Shown in pieces: positions 1 through 11,289 of a DNA stretch of 64,000 nucleotides. Source of the stretch: Ambrosia x helenae (lineage: Eukaryota; Streptophyta; Magnoliopsida; Asterales; Asteraceae); the NCBI GenBank assembly GCA_030844895.1, contig CM061231.1:90678706-90742705 (forward strand), in the 5' to 3' direction. The first letter of the stretch is position 1; every line of letters begins with the position of its first letter. The notes beneath the pieces were generated by a model. It ran no database searches and had not been told where the DNA came from. It worked only from the letters and a program-made list of their open reading frames with translations. A program made the translations under genes and the position numbers.

Positions 1-191
1 CCATAACCCATGAGTGCAGCATGTCAGTGAACCACAGCCAGCGATTGGTATCCTCATATGGATCCCGTGACTGAACTGGTTGTTCATATGGATCTAGGGA
101 TGAGGTTTTAGTGTACTAATACTTATGCTATGATGATTATAGACTAGAATGCAGTCCTAGTTCACTATAACCAATGGCTCTAATACCAATT
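1..191 (-). mobile_element. 5' leader of a minus-strand LTR retrotransposon (partial)
   Basis: This is the untranslated internal sequence next to the 5' LTR of an element transcribed right to left; its gag-pol lies beyond the left edge. The PBS is at 175-188: on the minus strand it reads TGGTATTAGAGCCA, complementary to the 3' end of initiator tRNA-Met with one deviation from the usual TGGTATCAGAGC. No coding sequence is visible here. The superfamily cannot be set from this piece; Gypsy is likely from the LTR length and PBS type. Confidence 0.7.
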
Positions 192-2978
192 TGTCACACC
201 CTCAAATTTCCACTGTGAGGTTTATACCGTGAGGCGCGTGACAAACAAGGATCCCATAGCCATAAGTCACATGAACGACTCTAAATGCCCAAACCATTTA
301 GTTCGTTATTGTAAAATCAAAATTTAAAAGTTTTAACCAAACCAATAAAGTAATAGCGGAATCAGAATAGTAAAACAGTTAAGTTAAAGTATGCGCAAAA
401 TACCGCGCCCAAAAACCATATGTAAATTGTTAAATACTCAAAAGTAGTTTATGTGTTCATAATCCCATGACACAACATGATGCATGCCCTATTCGTGCTC
501 CATACCTAATTACCTGCAAAAGCATGCTAACTTGTATCAACATAAAGTCGCTGAGTTCACAGTTTGAATAACAAGTATAAGTAATCGAAAACGTAGGTCC
601 CTAAGACCCCAAAAGTTCAAGTGATATCAGTTTAATCATGTCAGGGGTAGCTAACCCACTCATTGCAACTAAACAGAAAATTATTGGGAACCTTCAGTAA
701 TGTGTTTAACATACGTTAAACTGCGTTAGGAACTAGTGTCTATTAACACTAGCATAACAGATGTGGTCAAAAGTTCATGCCCGTGACACAAGAACCTCAA
801 GCATGAGGTTGCGGCACAACCTAATAGGGCTATTAACAAATACCCCGTTCGCCTCCAGCGATTAACCCAATAATATGTAAGGACTTTTTCAGTGATAGAG
901 TGTTTAGTTCAGAAAGGACCAATAAGTTTTAAACTGATCAAAACGCAATCCACCCGAGGATTCGTAACGAAATTTCCCAAAGAGTCAATGTCCAAGTAGT
1001 CCCGAACCGGACTAGAAAACGTTTACCAAAGTTGTCTCAACCTGAGACGCATGCTTTTGAGAAAAAGTCGTGAAACTCACCTTAGTATGCAAGCAAGTAA
1101 ATCAAAACTTCAAAGTAGGGTGTGCTACCGACTCCATAATACATGTGTCACTAAGTGAGTATATGTGTAATACCATTACACCACATAACCTGTTTGTCCA
1201 AGACGTTTAAATGTTCAAAATCGTGTAACTGACACCTAGTGATTCTACATGCATAAGTAAACCCTACGGACCCGTTGGTGAATATGTTGGTTATCATTAG
1301 TTTTACACTTCATATGCATCTCATATAAGTGTCCATTCAAGTTCATGTCAATTACATACGATATAAGATTCCAAATAGTCACATAAACACCAAATACACA
1401 ATCAATGTTTTTATGTCAGATTATGCGCAATAAAAACTAATTTATTACAAATACTTATCCAGTGAGTTAGGCTCCCAAAATTTTAGTAAATATTCTACGG
1501 GGTCTACTACACAAATGCATATTTTTAGTTTGTGATAAAACCTTGAACAAAAATTATGAAAATTCACGGAACACAGCCACGTTCAGAAAATACACACAAC
1601 AGATCAGTTTAGTAGAAAACTTCCCAAAATCGTGTATTCATCCAAACGGAATGAATCCACCTGGAAAAGCCAAGTTTCCCAATGTTAACCTACTGTCCAA
1701 ATTTCATAACTTAATTCCTTTTTAAACTCAAGTTATGATTGTATAAAGTTGACTCAGTTTGTTAATCCGAAAATCTGATATGACCTTTAATCAAAGAAAA
1801 ATCCAAAAACTATTCATACGACGTCCAAGTCAGACGATTTTGCCCATTATGAAAAGATAAGACCATGTATAATACAACCATGCAAAAAAATCATCAAAAC
1901 CATCATGTTTATTTCACGTAACAGACCCTACAATTTGACCCAAACATTCTGTCTAGATTGTAATCATGCATAAACTCTTATTTAAACGACCCACGTATGC
2001 ATATAATCGATCAAAAACAATCCAAAACTCATCATAAAACATTCATAAGACCTAACATGATCAGAACCTATCATAACACATACAATACCATAAACCCTAA
2101 AGATCATAAACATCATAAACATGCGCAACATGCAACCTATCAATTTCTAATCGCATAAGATTATGTTTAACCCATTCAATCTTTATAAACCTCAAGTTTT
2201 AATCTTTATGAAAACGTTTCAGACCTGGAAAAACTTAGTTATAGGGTTTTATAACATATTAAGGAAGATTAAAACACAAGAGATTGAATGTTATACCGCA
2301 AGCTCTTCAAAACAATCAACCGAATGCTCTTGAAGCTTCCCGATCGATGTTCTTGCGCCTTAGTAGGTGTTTAGGGGTTAATATTTCGTAATAGGGAAGT
2401 AGGGGTCATTAGGGTTTGAGTTTAGGAGATACATGAGGCTTAAGGTTGCTTAAATACTTGTTTAAGTCGGTTTGGTGGATGCTGGTACCCGCGCGCGCGC
2501 CGCTCGAAGCCTGTGAGCGGCCGCTCACATCTCTTCGGCCCACGTGGGTGGCCTGCTTCGTTATACGACGTGTTTTTATCGATGTTTTCGCTATTTCGGA
2601 CCATAATACATGTAACCCCATGTGTTAAGACCCCAACCATCCTCCCGGTCCACCTATTACGATTTTTATTAACGTATTCGGTTTAAGTTCACGTAATCAC
2701 ATACAGTTTGCACATAGTTTCACAGAGTATCATAGAAGCACATAATTGCAATCAATCTTAATCAATTAATTCACAATTATTTATTTTCATTGTTCACCAA
2801 TGTCCGAGGTTCGCTACTCATGTATACAGTCTGGTAATTCCCGAATTACCACTTCATGCGGTTATTAACCTATAACTGTGCAACGTGTGTCCTGTCTAGC
2901 TAACCCTAGTTAAGTAGAATGCAAGGAATGTAACTAGAGTTTAGTTAAAGTGAGAACCTGAAATTGTGGGGTATCACA
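192..2978 (-). repeat. 5' LTR of the left-edge retrotransposon
   Basis: A long terminal repeat of 2787 bp. On the minus strand it begins TGTGATACCCCACAATTTC and ends GGGTGTGACA, with TG...CA ends, and lies directly against the PBS at 175-188. The right end would carry the TSD tcata (2979-2983), whose partner is outside the window, so the TSD cannot be tested. A GC-rich stretch at 2490-2550 stands out from the AT-rich surroundings and probably belongs to the promoter region (U3). Short ORFs inside are chance. Confidence 0.8.
2490..2548. promoter_or_regulatory. GC-rich palindrome cluster with G-box in LTR
   Basis: An alternating GC run at about 2491-2500 is followed by a perfect 18-bp palindrome TGTGAGCGGCCGCTCACA (2512-2529) and a palindromic CCCACGTGGG (2539-2548) containing the plant G-box CACGTG. 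On the minus strand, which is the transcribed direction of the LTR, a TATTTAA sequence lies about 60 bp downstream (near 2450). Regulatory function is inferred from motif type and placement only. Confidence 0.5.
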
Positions 2979-3811
2979 TCATATGCCATTATTCATTGAT
3001 CATTCGCTTTTGGATTCCTTATCATCATTATTAAAACTTTTTGTTTGTTATATTATCTCATTAAAGCTTATACTATTTCACTTATGTGTTGTGACTTTTA
3101 CACTATAAGGTATTACTCTTTTAGCGTTAAAACATTTTTACCCACGACTTAAGTTTTAAACTCTGTGTTTAACTTCAACCACATTCTGATTTCAGGAATG
3201 TTGCGTCATCATACATTTAATAATGAACAATGTTTCCCAAACTTATTATTTCAACATGTTTATACCTTCATGTTTACAAACTTACTTGATCGAAGTCACA
3301 GTATATCCCTTTATTATGACTTTTTTTATCCGCTTATGCACCCACGATACTCTCAACACAATTTATCCTCATATACCCAATACTAATATTGCTACACCCA
3401 GTCGCCTAAGCCATAGCCAACTACCATTAGTTGGCACTTCTTAGTCAGACTAAACTCATACATAAATGCCTACCTACACGATACGCACTAGTACCCTACT
3501 CTCTAAAACGATTGACTTGGCAACTTATGCTGCATGTCTTCTCTCAAAGCATATTCACCAGATTAGTACACAGTTTATATACACCTTGTGCCTTGAAACA
3601 AGTAGCCCGCTATGAGCCCAAAGAGATGCCTTAACGATCCTTACAAAAAAACGATCTTTCAATGTATAAATTTCGTAAAGGTTTGACAATTAAAAGGTTT
3701 CAAGTTTACCCAGTCCTAATGGGTAACACTTAGATTTTCTAAAACATTTCATAACAATTAAAAATTTTCTACTTTAATGAGATTTCAATCTACAAGTTAA
3801 AGAAATGCTTA
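2979..3811. other. Unassigned AT-rich sequence between LTR and CACTA element
   Basis: This 0.83 kb holds no ORF longer than about 75 codons, no LTR ends and no RNA gene that I recognise. It is the left flank of the CACTA element (its last three bases, TTA at 3809-3811, are the TSD) and so was once contiguous with 21971 onward. It may be internal sequence of the older LTR element whose 3' end is at 35033, but nothing here proves that. Confidence 0.5.
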
Positions 3812-3842
3812 CACTACTAGAAAAGTACTTTTTTGACGTGCG
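3812..3842 (+). repeat. CACTA left terminal inverted repeat
   Basis: Starts CACTACTAGAAAAGTAC and continues to TTTGACGTGCG, matching the inverted right end at 21936-21967 with several substitutions. Preceded by TSD TTA. Confidence 0.85.
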
Positions 3843-4015
3843 TTTTATGACACACGTTTATTAATGACACTCAAAAGCATGCGTCATAAAAACATTGTCA
3901 CGGTTTTAAAATTTTGGTTAAATAATGACACGCTTTTTAACGTGTCAAAAATGTAATACCAGGAATTGAAAACCATGACGAAATAAAAATGCGTGTGTCA
4001 TCTGTTAATGTCATA
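3827..4015. repeat. CACTA left subterminal repeat zone
   Basis: Repeated short motifs of the type TGACACRCG and its complement (for example around 3850, 3862, 3886, 3926, 3940 and 3995) in both orientations. The same motif family fills 21789-21935 at the other end. Such arrays are the usual transposase-binding region of CACTA elements. Confidence 0.75.
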
Positions 4016-4054
4016 ACTTCACAAACTTAATTTCCCTCCCAATTAATCCCTAGG

Positions 4055-4063
4055 TATAAAAGC
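4055..4063 (+). promoter_or_regulatory. TATA-like box captured with F-box fragment
   Basis: TATAAAAGC about 160 bp upstream of the ATG at 4215, followed by a pyrimidine-rich leader. This layout looks like a host gene promoter and 5' UTR carried inside the CACTA element. Activity is unknown. Confidence 0.4.
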
Positions 4064-4119
4064 TCTCTTAACCTTCTTCCTTTTCTTCCTCAAGCATTTG
4101 TGCAACCTCCTCTGTCTCA

Positions 4120-4121
<2 letters not shown>

Positions 4122-4150
<29 letters not shown>
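4122..4150. repeat. (TC)n microsatellite
   Basis: About 14 TC units in the pyrimidine-rich leader upstream of the F-box-like fragment. TC-rich tracts are common in plant 5' UTRs. Confidence 0.9.
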
Positions 4151-4152
<2 letters not shown>

Positions 4153-4214
4153 CCGATCCTTTCTCTACCCACAACACATATTCATCTCCCATACACTCTT
4201 TACTTCTTTCTACC

Positions 4215-4325
4215 ATGGTAATAACTAATCTTCATCAAGATATCATCCAAACCCACATCTTAACCCAACTCGACGGCTGATCACTCATCTCTACCGACTG
4301 CGCATTGTCTCGACTACAATCGTTG
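4215..4325 (+). pseudogene. Captured F-box-protein N-terminal fragment
   Basis: Reading from the ATG at 4215 gives 21 codons containing DIIQTHILTQLDG, followed by an in-frame TGA (4278-4280) and then a continuing frame with STDCALSRLQSL. This resembles the start of a plant F-box family (At2g36090-like) in which a DIIQ-HIL-RLDG motif precedes a conserved Ser/Ala/Cys-rich stretch and a Leu-rich end. F-box proteins recruit substrates to SCF ubiquitin ligases. Only the beginning of the domain is here; no continuation is recognisable past about 4325. It lies in the left arm of the CACTA element with an upstream TATA-like box and TC-rich leader, as expected for a captured gene start. Family assignment is from memory of the motif and is moderate. 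Confidence 0.5.
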
Positions 4326-5217
4326 AGCGACGTTTTTTCCACTGCAGATCTGATGCGTTGTTGGTACTTCGCCTCTTCTTTCCTATTTCATTTCCGGTTA
4401 TTGCTATCGTTGGCTCAAGGTAGGTTAAGGTTTTCTGCAATCATGTTAATTTTAAATCAGGTTAACTACATCTGTATTATTGATTAACAAGATCTTTGTT
4501 ATACACATGTGATTTTTCTATAGGGTTTATGCTGTTGTGAAGACGTGTATGTTTATTTCTTACACCAGTAACACCTTCCCCACTGTAAACTCATCTCTCA
4601 ACTCTACTCTTAATCGCTTTTGTTTTTTTCTTTTTATGTTTGTGTATTTGTTTTGGTTTTGTTGCTAGTTAATTTTATCCTAAATGATGCTATTATGTTA
4701 TGTTTTGACCTAGTTTTGGGTTAATTTGAGTTGTAGATTTGAAATATTGGGAGTTGATTTTGATGGATAACATAAGAAATAATATGTTGAAAGTCACGAT
4801 AACCGGATAATTGCACTTGTATGTAATGTTTAATTGATAATTAGAAAGGTTGCTAGAGAAAAAAAACTTGTATATCACATTCAGATTTCAGAAAGAACCA
4901 TAGCTTTGTTTTGGTAGGATCAGTTTTGCTATTCAAAAGGGTGTTAGGGTGCGGCTTGTTGCCAGTTTCCTACTGTAAATTTCTAATGATTTGAAATGGA
5001 ATTAAGGCGAGAAAATTGGATTTGAAATGGAATTAAGGCGAGAAAATTAAATGTGAACGTTTAGAGTAATAGGTACTAATGTATTATTATGTGGTTCTCA
5101 ACATATTATTGGTTCTGAAAGACATGCTACTTTGTATATATTGTATGCATATATCTATGTGTGTGTTTAGAGTTTTTTTATTTTTTTACGAGGATTGTAG
5201 ATGGTGGTGTGTTTGAT
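4326..5217. other. Non-coding CACTA interior, left of the nested Gypsy element
   Basis: AT-rich sequence without recognisable coding content. The last five bases, TTGAT (5213-5217), are the TSD of the nested Gypsy element. It may hold intron sequence of the captured F-box gene, but I cannot show that. Confidence 0.5.
4988..5048. repeat. 31-bp tandem duplication
   Basis: Two head-to-tail copies (4988-5018 and 5019-5048) of a unit starting GATTTGAAATGGAATTAAGG, essentially identical, so the duplication is recent. Confidence 0.85.
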
Positions 5218-8200
5218 TGTCACACCACGACAATGGCGGAAACACGTGGCGCGACGGTTCAAAGCATAAAGTCAAGGTTATTGCTAAACACAAGTAATTT
5301 AAGAAAATGGGTCATTTATTAAGGCGTCAAATCTTGTTCCAAATATTACATAAAAGTAAATTGTTTTTAAGACAACATAGAGGTTTCTCAAATATATCCC
5401 AAAGCCTTGGGAAATAAAGGTGAAACCCCGCAAAATGTTTAACGCCACAACGGAGGATTTCACGACCCAGCTTGCCCCGATTCGTCTTCATCTAATTACC
5501 TGAAAGATATGTTTAAAAGTTTCGTCAATATAAATATATTGGTGAGTTCACAGGTTTTTAGTTTCCAAAACTTGAGTACTTGGGAAATACCATGTTATGA
5601 CAATATATAGGAGTTGCAAATTCCTATAAATCTACTTGAGACTATAATCAAACCAAGACGTATATAATAAATATGCCCCGCTCCAAGTCGTTACTCGGTT
5701 TCCCACGACTTAAGTTCAGAATAAATGCACCCCAGGCATAACCTAATGCATAATCGACGCTATCGATTAGGGGTGGGCCTTGTCAGGCACCAATAGTACT
5801 ACCCAATATTCCACCGGTTTCATTTCCCTGAACAAATGATTATAGAGGCGAGGACTCAACCCCGAGTGGCGGTCACACCTCAAGTAACAAATCCGTCAAA
5901 CATTTTCCCTAACATATCTTTCCCCCGAAAAACGTAAAAATAGTTTAAAATGGGGCCGTGAAACTCACCTGAAACTCTGTCTGGCTTACTAGGCAGATAG
6001 CAAGGAGGGTCTCGCACCTACAAACGTCCTAGACGTATAAGTCACTATTCCTATAGTGCATGTGCCTTGGCAAGTTGTACACCCAACTCCCGACCACAAG
6101 TTATTCCAAATCCCGTTTAATTAAGCGCGTATCCTAGGTTTCGTTGGCGTTAGATTACCCTTTGTTGTTACAAGTTATATATTACTCTTGTTAATATTTC
6201 CTTAACTTGTACCTTATTATCATCGACTCGACTTCACTTAACATATAATTATTTTCCCATTTAAATAATTATACTTAAGATCGCATCGCTCGATATAATA
6301 TATATTTCAACCCTCGACCCGACTCACTTTGCCGCACATTTGTTTTCCCATTTAAACAAATATGCTAAGATCTTGTCGTTCGATTGTATATTCTTAACAC
6401 CCGATTCAACTCACCATACCGTATATTTATTTTCCCATTCAAATAGATATACTAGGATCTTGTCGGCACGGCATACACATATATATATCTTTGTCTACTC
6501 GTCGCGGCTTTCCTTCCCGCATATCTACTTTCCCATTAAGTAGATATACTAGAATTTTGCCGAGACGAGCGTACATATATATAAATGTGTAATTTTTCTT
6601 GTTAAGTATACACGTTTGTTTAACGTCTTACGTTATGTTCTTCTCCCACGAATAATTCCTTTAACACTTAGGAAAGTGTTTATTAGTTTTCACCCATGTT
6701 GTATATATATTTTACTTCTTAAAAATATATATTTTCTTATCTTGCCGCAACGGCATTTTTCTCATGATTTGTCCGTGTACGTTTTGTTAACGCGTCTTAG
6801 TTCGATATCTTAGCTCGAATAGTTAATTTCTCCAAGTTTTTCCCAACATGTGTTTTATAGAAGTATTATTCATATTTCTTCCTCCTAACACAAGTTACTT
6901 GGAAGGTTTAAAATACTTATGTATTTTTAACCCAACTTGTTAACTTAACTACAAAAATGTTTCCAATACTTTTATATTCCCATTTATATAAAAGTATTCA
7001 TTTTTGTATAAGTTTCTCAAGTTTGTTTAATATTTTTATAAAATCTTTATTTTATAAAAATCCTTATGTTAATACCATCCATATTTTTATAACTTTCAAA
7101 AATATACTTTTATACAAAAATACCCAAGTATATCTACTAGTATTTACCAAAATCATCCTTAGAAATTTATTACTTACACTTTTGACACTAAACTTTCCAT
7201 CCTTGCATTTTTGGACTAATAGTTTCTAAAATATCCATTTTAGTCCTCTAACTTTCAAAGTTACAATATTAGTCCCTTAACTTTCAAATGTTGCATTTTT
7301 CCACTCTAACTTCCAAAGTTAACATTTTTCACTCAAAATAGTAGACTTTGGAGATCCATCTTTTTATTGGTAAGTTATTTTTGTATCAAAACACTTTTGT
7401 TAGTCTTATATTCCATATATAAGACTACTTGTATGTGTGTTTTATGTATTTGCCCATTTTAACAAAATATCATCCTTCTAAGTAAGTAACTTTAATTTTT
7501 CATCTTCTTTATCCATGAACTTCTAACATGTTCCACCATATATTATACCATGTGTGATCATTTTAAGATGATTAACACTACTTTTTAATACATTCAAGTT
7601 TATTCCACAAATCTTAACCAAATCATCATCCTACTTAGTGTATGTGTAGATTTTATATATTTTCAAGAACACTACTTTATCATCATCCAATCCATGATTT
7701 ATTTACACATCTTTAATCCTCTATTTTACTCATGTAAAACCTATTAAAGATTATGTTTCAAACCACCTTTTAAACCCTTCATGTACAACTTGCTTCTAAG
7801 AACACATACATGAATAATAATAATCAAAAACAAGGTTAAGAAGCTTACTACTAGCACAAGGCTAGGGAAGACAAAACCTTGGATTTTGAGAGGGGTTTAG
7901 TGTGTTCTTCCTTAATGGTTAAGCTCCAAGCTTGAAACACACAATAAGGGTTTGGATGATGGATTGTTTTGAGTGATTTGGAGATCTAAAAACTTGAAAG
8001 AATGATGTGTGTGTGGGTGAGATAACCTACGGCCAAGGGAGAAGAAAAGGAGAAGAGTTTTTGCTTTGATATCCAAGTCTCTAACACATGTTATTTATAG
8101 TGTTATCACATGTAATCATTCCAAAGATTCAAGTAATCTTATAGAAGATTGAGTTGTGCACTTGGGATTTTTGGAAAGATATCATATGTGTGTGTGTATG

Positions 8201-9089
8201 ATGCCGTGTATATATGTATAGGAGTGGAGGGTTTCTTGCAAATCTTGCTAAATCCTTGTGATCCATCATAATCTTTATATAAGATCCTTCTCATGCATGT
8301 GTATACTAGTGTGTAGTGGGTTTGATTGTGTCTTGGATTATTGGGGCCATAGGGCCGAAAATTATCTTACACAAAGTAAGATTTTGCATGCTTTGTACTT
8401 CCATCTTACATCTTTTGGCTTTTAGCTCATGCATGCTTTACCTCTAGATTTTAGGTTATAATTATAAACACAATGCATGGATATTATATGGCCATTAGGC
8501 CGGCCCTTGATGGGTCTAGGTGGGGTCCACAACTTCAAATATTTACCCAATATTTGTTAAGTTTAATCCCTCATCGTTCGGGTGTCGTTCGTGTATTTTT
8601 CGGGTTTTAATCACGCGTTGTCCGGACATTAAAAATACCTTTAATAACCCTTAAATATAGTCTAATTTAAGCGTTGATTGGTTATTTAGGCCTTTGCCGG
8701 GTGAAATTATGAGTTATACGCGTATCGGGTGCGGTACGCGCATTTTATTCGTTACCGGGAGATTTGTACAAGACGATTTCACTTATGGTTTTGGAGTTCC
8801 AAAACTCATTATATTTTATGAAACTACCCTTTATTTTATATCCTGGGTGTCCGGGATCCTTTTCGTTTATTTAATTATTACCGGGTAATTGCCAACGTCC
8901 ATACCGGATAGTTCATTCGCACATGATCCAATCATGTTTCACCATTAAACGTATGCACTCCTATGCATTATTTGGAAATTGCTATCTCCTAAGGCCTTGA
9001 TAATTAAATCACACATAATTGCATTTAATTACGTTAATCATATATTAATTAATTTGTACGGAATTACCTTATTTTTGCCGGTTGTTACA
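5218..9089 (-). repeat. 3' LTR of the chromovirus
   Basis: 3872 bp. On the minus strand it starts TGTAACAACCGGC and ends GGTGTGACA, abutting the PPT at 9090-9101. It is nearly identical to 15862-19733. A TATA-like sequence CTATAAATAA lies on the minus strand at 8091-8100. The plus-strand ORFs here are mirrored in the other LTR and show no coding character. Confidence 0.93.
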
Positions 9090-9101
9090 TTCTCCCCCCG
9101 T
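9090..9101 (-). other. Polypurine tract of the chromovirus
   Basis: On the minus strand AACGGGGGGAGAA lies directly before the 3' LTR start TGTAACAACC. It would prime plus-strand DNA synthesis. Confidence 0.85.
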
Positions 9102-9123
9102 TAAGAGAATTCCGTCCCGGAAT

Positions 9124-10239
9124 TCACTTCAAGTTCTCCGGTACAGGTGTCTTCTCGAATAGGGCGGGGTATTTTTGCTTCATCCGGTCCAGCCTTTCCC
9201 ACGTGAACTCCGGTCCACGCTTGGCATTCCAGCGCACTTTGACCAATCTGATCTTGCTGCGCCTTAGTTTTTGGACCTTCCAATCAGTTACCTCGATTGG
9301 TTCCTCAACAAAATGTAACTTGTCGTCAATCTGGATTTCGTCTGCAGGGATGATGAGAGTTTCGTCGGATAGGCACTTTTTCAAATTTGACACGTGAAAC
9401 GTGTCGTGTATTCCACTAAGCTCTTGAGGCAACTTGAGCTTGTATGCCACTGTGCCTACCCTGGACAAGACTTCGAACGGTCCAATATATCGTGGGTTCA
9501 GCTTTCCGCGCTTTCCAAAGCGCGCGACACCTTTCCAAGGTGACACATTCAGTAGGACCCTGTCTCCGACTTGAAACTCTAAAGGCTTTCGCCTCATATC
9601 AGCATAGCTTTTCTGGCGGTCACGGGCCGCTTTGAGGCGTTCCTTTATCGAAAAGACCTTATCCGTGGTCTCTTGAACAATTTCGGGCCCGGTGAGTTGT
9701 TTTTCTCCAACTTCCGCCCAACATAACGGCGATCGACACTTGCGTCCATATAGAGCTTCAAACGGCGCGGCTTGAATGCTCGTATGATAACTGTTGTTGT
9801 AAGAAAATTCTACCAATGGCAGGTGCGTATCCCAATTACCTCCGAAGTCAATCGCGCATGCCCGTAACATATCTTCCAAGGTCTGGATGGTTCGTTCACT
9901 TTGACCATCCGTTTGGGGGTGATACGCGGTACTCATGTCGAGGCGAGTACCGAGGGCTTCATTTAAACTTTCCCAAAATCTGGAAGTGAAACGACTATCG
10001 CGATCGGAGATGATAGAAACAGGTACACCGTGTTTAGACACCACTTCCTTAATGTACAAACGGGTCAGTTTCTCCAACTTGTCCGTTTCGCGAATCGGAA
10101 GGAAGTGTGCAGATTTTGTCAATCGATCAACGATTACCCAGATCGTGTCATGGCCGCTTGTTGTCTTGGGTAACTTGGTAATGAAATCCATGGTAATTCG
10201 TTCCCATTTCCATTCCGGTATTTCCGGTTGCTGGAGCAA
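9124..10239 (-). pseudogene. Gypsy pol, distal part: integrase catalytic core, GPF/Y region, chromodomain
   Basis: 371 codons from the first Met after the amber codon at 10252-10254. The integrase DDE triad appears as D18 (TMDFITKLP), D79 (SIISDRDSRF) and E115 (DGQSERTIQT). The C-terminal LNPRYIGPF (about 248-255) is the GPF/Y module. Residues 311-363 (VEEPIEVTDWKV...VKVRW...ELD-type end) form a chromodomain, which in chromoviruses steers insertion toward heterochromatin. It is not a separate gene: the frame continues from the upstream ORF through the stop, and the zinc-binding HHCC half of integrase lies upstream of it. The reading frame ends naturally 22 bp before the PPT. Confidence 0.9.
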
Positions 10240-10251
10240 ACCGGAAGGTCT

Positions 10252-11262
10252 CTAGTGCTCAGCCTTGACCTTTGCGCAAGTCAAACATCGCGCAACATAT
10301 GCCGCTATATCCCTTTTGAAATTCGGCCACCAATAAAGTTCCTTCAGATCGTGGAACATCTTGTCTGCACCAGGGTGAACCGAATATCTAGAACTGTGAG
10401 CTTCGGCCAATACTAACTCACGCAATCCTCCGTACACTGGAACCCAAATTCTATTCATGAAATACAGTGTCTGGTCTGCTTTTGGTTCCAGTGAATCAAC
10501 CATCTTTCGTAACCTTTCACCCTTGACATTTTCAGGTTTAAGGGCGTTAACTTGAGCTTCACGAATTCGTTCAGTCAGATTCGTGTGGATAGTCAGACCC
10601 AAAGCTCGGACACGCAATGGTTTAACCCGTTCCTTCCGACTCAAGGCGTCGGCTACGACGTTCGCCTTACCGGGATGGTACTTTATTTCACAATCGTAAT
10701 CGTTTAATAATTCGACCCATCGCCGTTGTCGCATGTTTAAATCCTTCTGATCAAAGATGTGTTGCAAACTCTTATGATCAGTGAAAATCGTGCACTTGGT
10801 TCCGTACAAATAGTGCCTCCATATCTTGAGAGCGAATACCACTGCACCTAATTCCAAATCGTGTGTAGTGTAGTTCCTCTCGTGGATTTTCAGTTGCCTG
10901 GAAGCGTACGCTATTACTTTTTCTCGCTGCATCAATACGCAACCCAAACCTTGATGTGAGGCATCACAGTAAACCACAAAGTCTTCCGTACCGTCTGGAA
11001 GTGATAGTATCGGGGCGCCACATAACTTGTCTTTTAACAATTGGAATGCTGCCTCTTGCTTTTTCGTCCACTCGAATTTCTTATCCTTTTGGGTTAACAT
11101 GGTTAAAGCTTGTGCTATCTTTGAAAAGTTCTCGATGAACCTTCTGTAATAACCCGCAAGGCCAAGAAATTGTCGTACTTCGGTAGGAGTTCGAGGGGCT
11201 TCCCAATTTTTAATTGCCTTGATCTTGGCGGGGTCGACGTGTATGCCCTTCTCATTTACCAC
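10252..11262 (-). pseudogene. Gypsy pol, middle part: RT end, RNase H, integrase zinc finger
   Basis: 336 codons from the first Met after the amber codon at 11290-11292. Residues 1-90 finish the reverse transcriptase (connection region QFLGLAGYYRRFI). RNase H follows, with candidate catalytic acids D100 (VVYCDAS), E137, D162 (FTDHKSL) and D205 (VADALSR). The integrase HHCC finger is H289, H296, C326 and C329. The frame ends at an in-frame TAG at 10252-10254, with the catalytic core directly after it in the same frame. Apart from the two stops all diagnostic residues are kept. Confidence 0.9.
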
Positions 11263-11289
11263 GTGGCCTAAAAAATGAACTTCCCGAAT

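Noticed and set aside
6340..7229. Short plus-strand ORFs (67, 65 and 90 aa) in the chromovirus LTR, repeated at 16984-17873
   Set aside because: They are identical in both LTRs only because the LTRs are identical; they are antisense to the element, low in complexity, and without domain or start context.
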